NCBI GenBank assembly: GCA_007116765.1 | Contig: SKHV01000137.1 | Location: 1-9,949 of the forward strand | Reading direction: 5' to 3' | Length of the DNA: 9,949 nt | DNA from: Prolixibacteraceae bacterium | GTDB taxonomy: Bacteria > Bacteroidota > Bacteroidia > Bacteroidales > Prolixibacteraceae | Part shown: one piece after another, positions 1-6,564 of the stretch | Position numbering within the stretch: position 1 is the stretch's first letter | Layout: each line of letters starts with the position of its first letter | The notes under the pieces: generated by a model | What the model was told of the DNA's origin: nothing | The model's database searches: none | Seen by the model: only the letters and a program-made list of their open reading frames with translations | Translations under genes and position numbers: made by a program

Positions 1-116
1 TAGGTGTTTTTTGCTACCGTCCAAACGCTTGCTCTTGAACCAAAATTACCTTTGGTCTGCTTCAGGATTTTTTTCCTGCGTGCTCTTGATGCAACGCTGT
101 TTACACTTCTTGGCAT
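1..116 (-). CDS. rplT: 50S ribosomal protein L20, N-terminal part (cut by window edge)
   Basis: L20 (bL20) binds 23S rRNA early in assembly of the large ribosomal subunit and, in other bacteria, represses its own operon. Only the first 38 codons are visible, from the ATG at 116-114; the rest lies beyond position 1. The translation starts MPRSVNSVASRARRKKIL and continues through KQTKGNFG and SVWTVAKNT, the very basic N-terminal arm typical of L20. Compared with the usual forms I recall (SVNHVASRAR; RKNVWTVAKN), this copy has Ser at residue 7 and RAS in place of RKN before VWTVAKN; these are small deviations in an otherwise clear match. It is the last visible gene of the thrS-infC-rpmI-rplT run, 96 bp after rpmI, and that gap holds a structured leader. 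The sequence before the start is A/T-rich with no Shine-Dalgarno motif. Identity is near certain; completeness cannot be judged. Confidence 0.95.
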   Translation of the reverse strand, partial: MPRSVNSVASRARRKKILKQTKGNFGSRASVWTVAKNT

Positions 117-127
117 AACTTGAATTT

Positions 128-184
128 TTAAGGTGGTTAGCGCCCTGTTTTCATACAGGAACTTTTGGCTAATTCACCGGTTAA
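128..184 (-). promoter_or_regulatory. Interrupted hairpin in the rpmI-rplT gap, candidate L20 autoregulatory leader
   Basis: Read on the minus strand, the gap can fold into a long interrupted stem. Arms seen on the plus-strand coordinates are TTAA 128-131 with TTAA 181-184, GGTG 132-135 with CACC 175-178, TTAGC 137-141 with GCTAA 168-172, and CCTGT 144-148 with ACAGG 155-159, closed by a 6-nt loop. The inner two stems are separated by an asymmetric internal loop of 2 nt against 8 nt. The base of the stem ends 11 nt before the rplT start codon. L20 is a known autoregulator that binds two-stem RNA mimics of its rRNA site in E. coli and B. subtilis. That this element does the same is inference from position and shape; it could also be an mRNA-stability or processing structure. 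Confidence 0.45.
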
Positions 185-212
185 CTACTATTTATTAATT
201 ATTTCAAAAGAA

Positions 213-410
213 CTATTTCAACGCAAGCAACTTTTTCACGTTGGTTTCGTCGGCTTTATCGACTAAACCAAAGTATGTAAGGTTGCGTTTTTGTTTTGTG
301 CTTTTTTTAGTCAAAATGTGACTTTTAAAAGCGTGTTTTCTTTTGATTTTACCTGTACCGGTAAGCTTAAAACGTTTTTTAGCTCCGGCATTTGTTTTCA
401 TTTTTGGCAT
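213..410 (-). CDS. rpmI: 50S ribosomal protein L35
   Basis: L35 (bL35) is a small, very basic protein of the large ribosomal subunit. The 65-residue product has the normal length for the family and its hallmark features: an MPKMKT start, the AKKRFKLTGTGKIKR stretch, and a Lys/Arg-rich middle (RKHAFKSHIL, KSTKQKRNL) that contacts rRNA. The start is the ATG at 410-408. The bases just before it are A-rich without a Shine-Dalgarno motif, as is usual in Bacteroidota. It begins 29 bp after the infC stop and is followed by a 96-bp structured gap before rplT, so it is almost certainly cotranscribed with both. In E. coli the IF3-L35-L20 block is controlled by IF3 and L20; which of these controls apply here cannot be read from rpmI alone. 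Confidence 0.97.
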   Translation of the reverse strand: MPKMKTNAGAKKRFKLTGTGKIKRKHAFKSHILTKKSTKQKRNLTYFGLVDKADETNVKKLLALK

Positions 411-439
411 TATTCTGCTTTTTAAAAATGATTACCTAA

Positions 440-997
440 TTATTTCTTTTTCTTAGGTGAAATAAATATTGTCATACGTTTGCCTTCTAACTTAGGCATT
501 TGTTCTAATGAACCAACCTCTTCGAGTTCCTGTGCTAATTTCAACAGCAGTATTTCGCCTTGTTCTTTAAAAAGAATTGAGCGGCCTTTGAAAAATACAA
601 AAGCTTTCACTTTAGCCCCGTCTTTGAGAAATTTTTCTGCATGCCGCAGTTTAAATTGAAAATCGTGTTCGTCGGTATTGGGTCCAAATCGGATTTCTTT
701 CACCACTACCTGCACGGCCTTGGCTTTCATCTCTTTTTGTTTCTTTTTTTGCTGATAAAGAAACTTTTGATAGTCGATGATTTTACAAACCGGAGGTACG
801 GCTTTGGGAGAAATTTCCACCAAATCCAATTCCAACTCATCGGCCATTCGTATGGCTTTTGGTGTGGCTACTACTCCTGGCTCTTCAATGTTATCTCCTA
901 CCAGACGAACTTCAGGTACTCTGATATGATGATTGATCCGATGTAACGATTCATTACGTCTTTCGGGTCTTCTTCCTCTAGGTGCTCTTGGTGCTAT
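440..997 (-). CDS. infC: Translation initiation factor IF-3, with a probable ATA start codon
   Basis: IF3 binds the 30S subunit, blocks premature 50S joining and checks start-codon/initiator-tRNA pairing. The first ATG in frame (847-845) would give only 135 residues and remove most of the N-terminal domain. Reading upstream in the same frame gives 50 more codons, including an Arg-rich lead (APRAPRGRRPERR) and the conserved IF3 core LHRINHHIRVPEVRLV, then AIRMADELELDLVEISPKAVPPVCKI in register. The frame is closed by a TAG at 1012-1010, and no ATG, GTG or TTG lies between it and residue 51. The best start is ATA at 997-995, giving 185 residues, preceded at 8 nt by a perfect AGGAGG. The C-terminal domain is intact (KEIRFGPNTDEHDFQFKLRHA, FFKGRSILFKEQG, LEGKRMTIFISP). 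It lies 35 bp after thrS and 29 bp before rpmI. Gene identity is certain; the ATA start is a strong inference. Confidence 0.95.
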   Translation of the reverse strand: MAPRAPRGRRPERRNESLHRINHHIRVPEVRLVGDNIEEPGVVATPKAIRMADELELDLVEISPKAVPPVCKIIDYQKFLYQQKKKQKEMKAKAVQVVVKEIRFGPNTDEHDFQFKLRHAEKFLKDGAKVKAFVFFKGRSILFKEQGEILLLKLAQELEEVGSLEQMPKLEGKRMTIFISPKKKK

Positions 998-1005
998 TGT
1001 ACAGT

Positions 1006-1011
1006 CCTCCT
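1006..1011 (-). promoter_or_regulatory. Perfect Shine-Dalgarno (AGGAGG) for infC
   Basis: On the minus strand the sequence AGGAGG is followed by 8 nt and then ATA, the proposed infC start. It decides that start. No other visible start codon in this window (rplT, rpmI, thrS, the sensor kinase, the S9 peptidase, mscS) has anything comparable; all have A/T-rich leaders. An in-frame TAG (1012-1010) overlaps the motif, so translation cannot begin farther upstream in this frame. Confidence 0.85.
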
Positions 1012-1032
1012 ATATTTAGTTAATAATAATCT

Positions 1033-2982
1033 TTAAACGTATAAAGAAGTCATTTGTTCTTTCACTTCTTTTTCAATTGTCTGGGCAAATTCGTCGATAC
1101 TCATTGTACCCTGATCGCCTTGCCCCTGACGGCGAACCGATACAGTATCTGTTTCGGCTTCTTTTTCGCCAACAATCAGCAAGTATGGAATTCTTTTGAG
1201 CTCGTTATCACGAATTTTCCTTCCAATTTTCTCATTGCGATCGTCAACAACGGTGCGAATATCGCAATTATTTAATTTATTTGAAACTTTTTGTGCGTAT
1301 TCGTTAAATTTTTCACTAATTGGCAATATTACAACCTGTTCGGGAGTTAACCATAATGGAAATTTACCGGCGGTGTGTTCAATTAAAACAGCCACAAAAC
1401 GCTCCATCGATCCGAATGGTGCTCGGTGAATCATTATTGGCCTGTGCTTCTGATTATCAGCGCCGGTATATTCCAGTTCGAACCTCTCGGGAAGGTTGTA
1501 ATCGACTTGAATTGTACCTAACTGCCAGCTTCGGCCTACGGCATCCTTAATCATAAAATCAAGTTTCGGTCCGTAAAATGCGGCTTCGCCTGTTTCGGTT
1601 ACAGTGTTGAGGCCTTTTTCTTGTGCGGCTTCAATAATTGCACGTTCGGCTTTTTCCCAGTTTTCATCGGAGCCGATATATTTTTCAGTATTCTTAGGGT
1701 CGCGCAAAGAAATTTGAGCGGTGAACTCTTTAAAGTCAAGTGCCTTGAAAATGATAAAAATAATGTCGATTACTTTTTTAAATTCACCGTTCAGCTGGTC
1801 GGGCGTACAAAAAATATGTGCATCGTCCTGAGTAAATCCTCGAACACGGGTAAGACCATGTAATTCGCCACTTTGCTCATAACGGTATACCGTACCAAAC
1901 TCGGCATAGCGCAGAGGTAAGTCTTTGTATGAATGCGGGCGTGCTTTATATATTTCGCAATGGTGTGGGCAGTTCATCGGTTTCAACAGGTATTCTTCAC
2001 CTTCTTGTGGTGTATTGATTACCTGGAATGAATCTTTCCCGTATTTTTCGTAGTGCCCCGATGTTTTGTAAAGGCGAACATCGCCAATGTGCGGGGTCAT
2101 TACCTGCTCGTACCCGAACGATTTTTGAACCTTTTTCAAAAAGGTTTCAAGCTGTTCGCGCAACTGGGCTCCTTTAGGCATCCATAATGGAAGTCCCATT
2201 CCCACATCTTGCGAAAATGTAAATAAATCCATTTCGCGGCCTATTTTCCGGTGGTCGCGTTTTTTTGCTTCTTCGAGCAGTACAAGGTATTCTTCGAGCA
2301 ATTTGGCTTTTGGAAATGTAATTCCATACACCCGGGTGAGCATTTTATTCTTCTCGTCGCCACGCCAGTAGGCTCCGGCAACACTCAATAGTTTTATTGC
2401 TTTTATATCGGCGGTATTGGGCAAGTGAGGGCCACGGCACAAATCAGTAAATCCTCCCTGCGAATACAGCGAAATAGTACCATCTTCCAACTCGCTTATC
2501 AATTCAATTTTATATTCATCGGCTTTTGTTTTGAATAAATTCAATGCATCGTCTTTGGATATTTCGCGACGCTCGATGTTATTTTTTTGGCGTGCAAGTT
2601 CGAGCATCTTTTTCTCAAGAACCGCAAGGTCTTTCTCAGCAATCACCTTACCCTCGGGTAAATCTACGTCGTAATAAAAACCATTTTCAATAGCAGGGCC
2701 TATACCAAATTTTGTTCCGGGATAAAGCGCTTCTATAGCTTCGGCCATAAGGTGAGCCGAGGAATGCCAAAACGCATGTTTACCTTCTTTATCGTCCCAT
2801 TTATGTAGTACTATGCTTGAATCAGATTCAATAGGGCGGTTTAAATCCCACAATTCTTCATCGACAGAGACCGCTAAAACTTCTTTTGCCAAGCGAGGAC
2901 TTATATCGCGGGCAATTTCGTAGCCTGTAACAGGATTTTCAAATTGTTTTATACTCCCGTCGGGTAATGTTATATTAATCAT
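1033..2982 (-). CDS. thrS: Threonyl-tRNA synthetase
   Basis: This class II aminoacyl-tRNA synthetase charges tRNA-Thr in the cytoplasm and hydrolyses mischarged Ser-tRNA. Numbered from the chosen ATG at 2982, the 649-residue protein contains an N-terminal TGS domain (about 1-62), the editing domain with HSSAH at 73-77 and CRGPH at 182-186, the catalytic core, and an anticodon-binding domain (about 549-640). The expected catalytic zinc ligands are present: Cys338 (MNCPHH), His389 (DDAH) and His519 (MIHRAPFGS). Motif 2 (YRYEQSGELHGLTRVR) and motif 3 (GSMERFVAVLIEH) are intact. A longer reading could begin at a TTG at 3009, but that codon lies inside the promoter -7 element and would add nine residues before the normal MINITLPDGS start. 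It leads the operon, 35 bp ahead of infC. The length matches Bacteroides ThrS (about 646 residues). Confidence 0.98.
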   Translation of the reverse strand: MINITLPDGSIKQFENPVTGYEIARDISPRLAKEVLAVSVDEELWDLNRPIESDSSIVLHKWDDKEGKHAFWHSSAHLMAEAIEALYPGTKFGIGPAIENGFYYDVDLPEGKVIAEKDLAVLEKKMLELARQKNNIERREISKDDALNLFKTKADEYKIELISELEDGTISLYSQGGFTDLCRGPHLPNTADIKAIKLLSVAGAYWRGDEKNKMLTRVYGITFPKAKLLEEYLVLLEEAKKRDHRKIGREMDLFTFSQDVGMGLPLWMPKGAQLREQLETFLKKVQKSFGYEQVMTPHIGDVRLYKTSGHYEKYGKDSFQVINTPQEGEEYLLKPMNCPHHCEIYKARPHSYKDLPLRYAEFGTVYRYEQSGELHGLTRVRGFTQDDAHIFCTPDQLNGEFKKVIDIIFIIFKALDFKEFTAQISLRDPKNTEKYIGSDENWEKAERAIIEAAQEKGLNTVTETGEAAFYGPKLDFMIKDAVGRSWQLGTIQVDYNLPERFELEYTGADNQKHRPIMIHRAPFGSMERFVAVLIEHTAGKFPLWLTPEQVVILPISEKFNEYAQKVSNKLNNCDIRTVVDDRNEKIGRKIRDNELKRIPYLLIVGEKEAETDTVSVRRQGQGDQGTMSIDEFAQTIEKEVKEQMTSLYV

Positions 2983-3006
2983 TGTGTAATATTTTTTCAA
3001 AGGGTG

Positions 3007-3035
3007 CAAAGATAATGAATATGAAAAATAATCAA
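3007..3035 (-). promoter_or_regulatory. Bacteroidota-type promoter of the thrS operon
   Basis: On the minus strand, TTG (3035-3033) is followed after 18 nt by TATCTTTG (3014-3007), an exact match to the Bacteroidota -33/-7 consensus TTG and TAnnTTTG with a normal spacer. Transcription would start near 3001, giving a leader of about 20 nt before the thrS ATG at 2982. No comparable promoter was seen in the gaps before infC, rpmI or rplT, which supports one shared transcript. The start site is inferred. Confidence 0.75.
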
Positions 3036-3043
3036 TGTTTTAG

Positions 3044-3067
3044 TGGGTTTAAATCAAGTAAAACCCA
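3044..3067. terminator. Hairpin between sensor kinase gene and thrS, weak terminator candidate
   Basis: TGGGTTT (3044-3050) can pair with AAACCCA (3061-3067) around a 10-nt loop, giving a perfect 7-bp stem 28 bp past the sensor kinase stop codon. It lies upstream of the thrS promoter, where a terminator for the kinase transcript would be expected. However, on the minus strand the stem is followed by ACTAAAAC rather than a run of T, so it is not a classical intrinsic terminator. Confidence 0.3.
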
Positions 3068-3095
3068 AAAGAAATAAAACTAAACAAAGAATCGC

Positions 3096-6000
3096 TTATG
3101 ATTTGGATGTTTGGGGTAATGAGAAGTAGAGTGTTGTGCCTTCCCCCTTTTTGCTTTCAATCCACATTTTTCCGTTGTTTTGTTTGAGCAAATCTTTACA
3201 AAGTGTAATGCCTAAACCACTTCCTTCTTCGCCTAAAGTGCCTTTACCCGATTGTATAATCTCTTCTTTGCCCAGCAAGCGTTCAATTAAAGCTTCACTC
3301 ATACCCACTCCCTGATCGGCAATCGAAACAACAATGCCATCTTCCTTAATTTCAGCATTAATGATAATCTGCGAGTTTTGATAAGAAAACTTCAAGGCAT
3401 TACTTATCATATTGCGTAAAACTACTTTCAAACTATTTTTGTCGACATACACACTAGTGCTTTCATGAACAGCATTGACTATTTCTATATTTTTAGATTC
3501 GGCCAGTAAGGAAAAGCCTTTAATTATATGCTGCACACTTTCATGCAAATCAGTATCTTCGAAATTAAATTCAATGTTTCCTGATTTTGATCTGCCCCAT
3601 ATCAATAAGTCTTCAAGTAAATTGTATGTAACCCGGGTTGAACGGACAATCATTTCAATGAATTTAGACTCAATAGGCTCATTGCCATCAATTGCCTTAT
3701 CTTTCAATAAATCAGTTAACTGCACCAGTGAATATACCGGGCTGCGCAAATCGTGCGCCAGAATATTTATGAAGTTGTTTTTAAGTCTGTTAGTTTCTTC
3801 AAGCTCTTCTTTTTGTTTTTGTAACTCGTTACGTTGTTTCTCTATTCGGATAGTGCGCTCGGCAACTTTTTGTTCAAGTTCTTTTTTGATTCTTTCGTTA
3901 TGTGCATCTCTGATTTTTCCCATTACATAAAAAACAAACACAAAAAATAAAACAACAAGAATCTTAAACCATGTGGTTTTCCAAAAGGGAGCCTTAACAA
4001 TTACTGTGAGCGATGCGCCTTCTTCATTCCAGAATCCCTGATTATTAGCAGCCTTCACCCTGAAAGTATACCTCCCGGGGTTCAAGTTGGTATAAACAGC
4101 CTCGCGCTTATTACCCGCATAGTTCCAATCAGATTCAAAACCTTCGAGATAATATGCAAACGAATTATTTTCAGGATTGATGTAATTAATAGCGGTGAAT
4201 ACAAACTCTATTCGCTTGTGCTGATGCTCAAGGGTAATAGAATTCTCAACTACAATATTTTTATCAATTATGCTACTGCTATTGTGATTATTTACATCGT
4301 TGTTCAATACCTGTAACCCGGTAATATATACTGAAGGCGGATTATCGTTGAAATTCAGAGTTGAAGGATTGAAATAGTTAATACCGTGAAGCGTACCAAA
4401 AAACAGCGCGTTGTCACCGTTGTTGAAAACCGAAAGTGCCAAGAACTCATTTGAAACCAGCCCGCTTTGTTTGCTTAAATTTACCACTCTGTTATTTTGA
4501 ATATCGAGCATTGATAAGCCATTGGCAGTACCTGCCCAAATATTGCCATCGATGTCGCTGTTTATAGAACGAATATTCTTATTCTTAAATCCATCGGTAT
4601 AAGCTGTAAAGTTATTTGTTTCGGGTAAGTACAGGTTTAGTCCATCGTTAGAACCAATCCAAACTTGTCCGCTATTATCGACAAACACTGTATTTATTCG
4701 ATTAGATAATAATGAATTAGAATCATCTTCGACCGAATAATAATTCACAAATTCGGTTTCGCCTTGATGCAATACACTTAATCCCCATACTGTGGCAACC
4801 CAAACCGAGTTATTCGAATCGACAGTGATGTCGAAGGCATAATCATTTGCCAATTTATTATTCTTTGCATTATAGTTGACAAATGTTTCTGTTTGAGGAT
4901 CAAATTTATCGACACCGGTACCATGCGTGCAAACCCACAAAAAGCCATCATGATCTTCGGCAATGGATCGCACATCGTTACTTGAAATAGAATATTCGTT
5001 ATCGGGGTCGTTCACAAAAGTTTCAAAGTCGTTAGTTTTGGGCCTAAAACGCTGAAGTCCGCCCCAATACGTACCTACCCACATTTGTTGTTTAGAATCG
5101 TGGTACAAGTTTAACACCGCACCTTTACCCAAACTTGAGGGATTATTTTCATCGTGAAAATAACTTGTTGTTCTCCCCTTGCTCCACTCAAAAACATCGA
5201 TTCCATTGTAGGCATTACCCATCCACAAATTGCCTGAAGCATCTTCGCTTATTGCAGTAATAGGATCAACAGTAAGACGGAAGGGTGAATCGATATGAGA
5301 ATCGAAACGTGCAATATTCAATGGTTCGGGCGAAAAACTTACCCCCCCGGGAGAATGGAGTGTCCAATAGTTATTATCTCGATCGTGAAATACGGTATTG
5401 ATGTGGGGTAAAGGAGTAAACTCCTGACTTGAGTCATGGTAATATCCCTGAAAAAAATCACGATCGGCCACATAAAGTTTAAGTCCAGAAAAATCGATTA
5501 CCCACAAATAGCCTTCGTTATCAAGATAAATTTCCCTTACGTTACGGGCATATTCATTATCCGTCGAATAATTCTTCAGCTCGCCTGTTTGAGGATGAAA
5601 GCGCCACATGCCAGAACCATCGGTACCCAGCCATATAAATTCACCTTTTTCCTCAATTGCTGTTAAGTCTCCTTGAAAATCTTCATTTTCAGGAATCTCA
5701 ATGTTTACATATTCTTTCGATTTGCGATTATATCGAACAATCCGGTTCTGATTAATTGCCGAAATCCATATAAAACCTTCATTGTCGATGAAGAATGCAC
5801 TAATTTGGCCATGTTCAACATTAAAAATTTCAGTGAACATTAATTTCTCTTCATCGAAATAATATATTGAATTTAAATCAGATGCATATAGAATTCCATC
5901 AAATGATTCCTCAAAACGTGCCACAAAACTTGACTTAAGCCCACGAGGTTCTTCTTCGCTCGAAAAAACTTCAATTGAATCACTTCCTATATCGTATAAG

Positions 6001-6317
6001 CACAATAAACCATCAAGCCCAATCCAAAGTCTTCCTTGCAAATCGGAATAAAGTAAATTGATGTTCGATTGACTTACCCCGTAATTCCGTTCATCGCTGG
6101 TCAGATATCTTTTTATATTGTATCCATCAAAACGGTTAAGTCCGTTTGTTGTTCCAATCCACATAAACCCTAGACTATCTTGCGCAATAGATGTTGCAGT
6201 GGTGCTTGATAATTGATTATTGTATTGAAACTCATTAAATCGTAAATCAACTGTCTGTCCCTTCGATTCTGAAAAAACAACGCAAATTATCAATATCAAG
6301 AAAAAATATCTCAGCAT
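3096..6317 (-). CDS. Two-component propeller sensor histidine kinase (Reg_prop/Y_Y_Y/HisKA/HATPase) without receiver
   Basis: An inner-membrane sensor kinase of 1073 residues, expected to bind a ligand in the periplasm and autophosphorylate inside the cell. A signal sequence (MLRYFFLILIICVVF) is followed by about 14 propeller repeats with the pattern D-x-x-G-x-[LIM]-W-[IV]-G-T-x-x-G-[LV] (starting near residues 47, 92, 138, 178, 226, 266, 312, 359, 407, 455, 500, 547, 588 and 632), which fits two seven-bladed propellers. A Y_Y_Y domain spans about 694-775, a transmembrane helix 783-799 and a coiled coil about 805-848. The kinase core has the H-box LAHDLRSPV (His855), N-box RNMISNALKFS (Asn969/Asn973), G1 box DQGVGM (1001-1006) and G2 box GSGLG (1032-1036), all apparently functional. 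It stops right after the ATPase domain. The hybrid forms common in Bacteroidota, which often control polysaccharide utilisation loci, usually continue into a receiver and an AraC-type helix-turn-helix; neither is present. The ligand and partner regulator are unknown. Confidence 0.93.
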   Translation of the reverse strand: MLRYFFLILIICVVFSESKGQTVDLRFNEFQYNNQLSSTTATSIAQDSLGFMWIGTTNGLNRFDGYNIKRYLTSDERNYGVSQSNINLLYSDLQGRLWIGLDGLLCLYDIGSDSIEVFSSEEEPRGLKSSFVARFEESFDGILYASDLNSIYYFDEEKLMFTEIFNVEHGQISAFFIDNEGFIWISAINQNRIVRYNRKSKEYVNIEIPENEDFQGDLTAIEEKGEFIWLGTDGSGMWRFHPQTGELKNYSTDNEYARNVREIYLDNEGYLWVIDFSGLKLYVADRDFFQGYYHDSSQEFTPLPHINTVFHDRDNNYWTLHSPGGVSFSPEPLNIARFDSHIDSPFRLTVDPITAISEDASGNLWMGNAYNGIDVFEWSKGRTTSYFHDENNPSSLGKGAVLNLYHDSKQQMWVGTYWGGLQRFRPKTNDFETFVNDPDNEYSISSNDVRSIAEDHDGFLWVCTHGTGVDKFDPQTETFVNYNAKNNKLANDYAFDITVDSNNSVWVATVWGLSVLHQGETEFVNYYSVEDDSNSLLSNRINTVFVDNSGQVWIGSNDGLNLYLPETNNFTAYTDGFKNKNIRSINSDIDGNIWAGTANGLSMLDIQNNRVVNLSKQSGLVSNEFLALSVFNNGDNALFFGTLHGINYFNPSTLNFNDNPPSVYITGLQVLNNDVNNHNSSSIIDKNIVVENSITLEHQHKRIEFVFTAINYINPENNSFAYYLEGFESDWNYAGNKREAVYTNLNPGRYTFRVKAANNQGFWNEEGASLTVIVKAPFWKTTWFKILVVLFFVFVFYVMGKIRDAHNERIKKELEQKVAERTIRIEKQRNELQKQKEELEETNRLKNNFINILAHDLRSPVYSLVQLTDLLKDKAIDGNEPIESKFIEMIVRSTRVTYNLLEDLLIWGRSKSGNIEFNFEDTDLHESVQHIIKGFSLLAESKNIEIVNAVHESTSVYVDKNSLKVVLRNMISNALKFSYQNSQIIINAEIKEDGIVVSIADQGVGMSEALIERLLGKEEIIQSGKGTLGEEGSGLGITLCKDLLKQNNGKMWIESKKGEGTTLYFSLPQTSKS

Positions 6318-6564
6318 AAAATTTCAATTCTTTTATTTTTTGGTCAATCTCAATTAATATTTAACCAGACAAATGTACGATTATACAGTTTAAACACGTT
6401 AAAAATAGGCTTTTAAAAAACATGTTGTATAAAACAAATGTTCGTTCTATTCACCAAAAATTTAAATACGCAGGTTTTATCATCAGAATTTTCAAACTGC
6501 ATAAAAAATTAGTTATTTTACAGTGTTAAATCAGATAAAATAATAGTATAAATACTTTTCAATT
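6318..6564. other. Divergent intergenic region between sensor kinase and S9 peptidase genes
   Basis: This 247-bp AT-rich stretch is the longest non-coding segment here and must hold promoters for both divergent genes. Visible elements are an imperfect inverted repeat TGGTCAA (6341-6347) and TTAACCA (6361-6367); two direct copies of ACAAATGTwCG (6369-6379 and 6434-6444), the first overlapping a candidate -7 element; and the 8-bp palindrome GTTTAAAC (6388-6395). No TAnnTTTG match occurs on the plus strand, so the peptidase promoter is not evident. No small ORF or RNA gene was recognised. Confidence 0.5.
6370..6377 (-). promoter_or_regulatory. Candidate -7 element for the sensor kinase gene
   Basis: TACATTTG on the minus strand matches TAnnTTTG and lies 52 bp before the kinase ATG. 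The -33 TTG is missing at the expected 17-21 nt spacing (GTG or GTT are the closest triplets), so the promoter would be weak or activator-dependent. The following leader could form a TGGTTAA/TTGACCA hairpin. Confidence 0.4.

Noticed and set aside
440..847. infC as a 135-residue protein starting at the first ATG (847-845).
   Set aside because: It would cut off most of the conserved IF3 N-terminal domain encoded just upstream in the same frame; this ATG is an internal Met and has no SD.
2983..3009. A longer thrS reading from a TTG codon at 3009-3007, adding nine residues.
   Set aside because: The TTG overlaps the TATCTTTG promoter element, so it would be upstream of the transcript, and the ThrS family starts at the MINITLPDGS methionine.
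3475..3930. A 151-codon open frame on the plus strand opposite the kinase domain.
   Set aside because: It lies wholly antisense to strongly conserved HisKA/HATPase coding sequence and its product is Ser/Cys-rich with no recognisable motif; a shadow frame.
6388..6395. Palindrome GTTTAAAC in the divergent intergenic region as an operator.
   Set aside because: A single 8-bp AT-rich palindrome is expected by chance in this composition and has no second copy nearby.
6553..6560. TACTTTTC as a -7 element for the S9 peptidase gene.
   Set aside because: It lacks the final G of TAnnTTTG, has no matching TTG upstream, and ends 4 nt before the ATG, leaving almost no leader.
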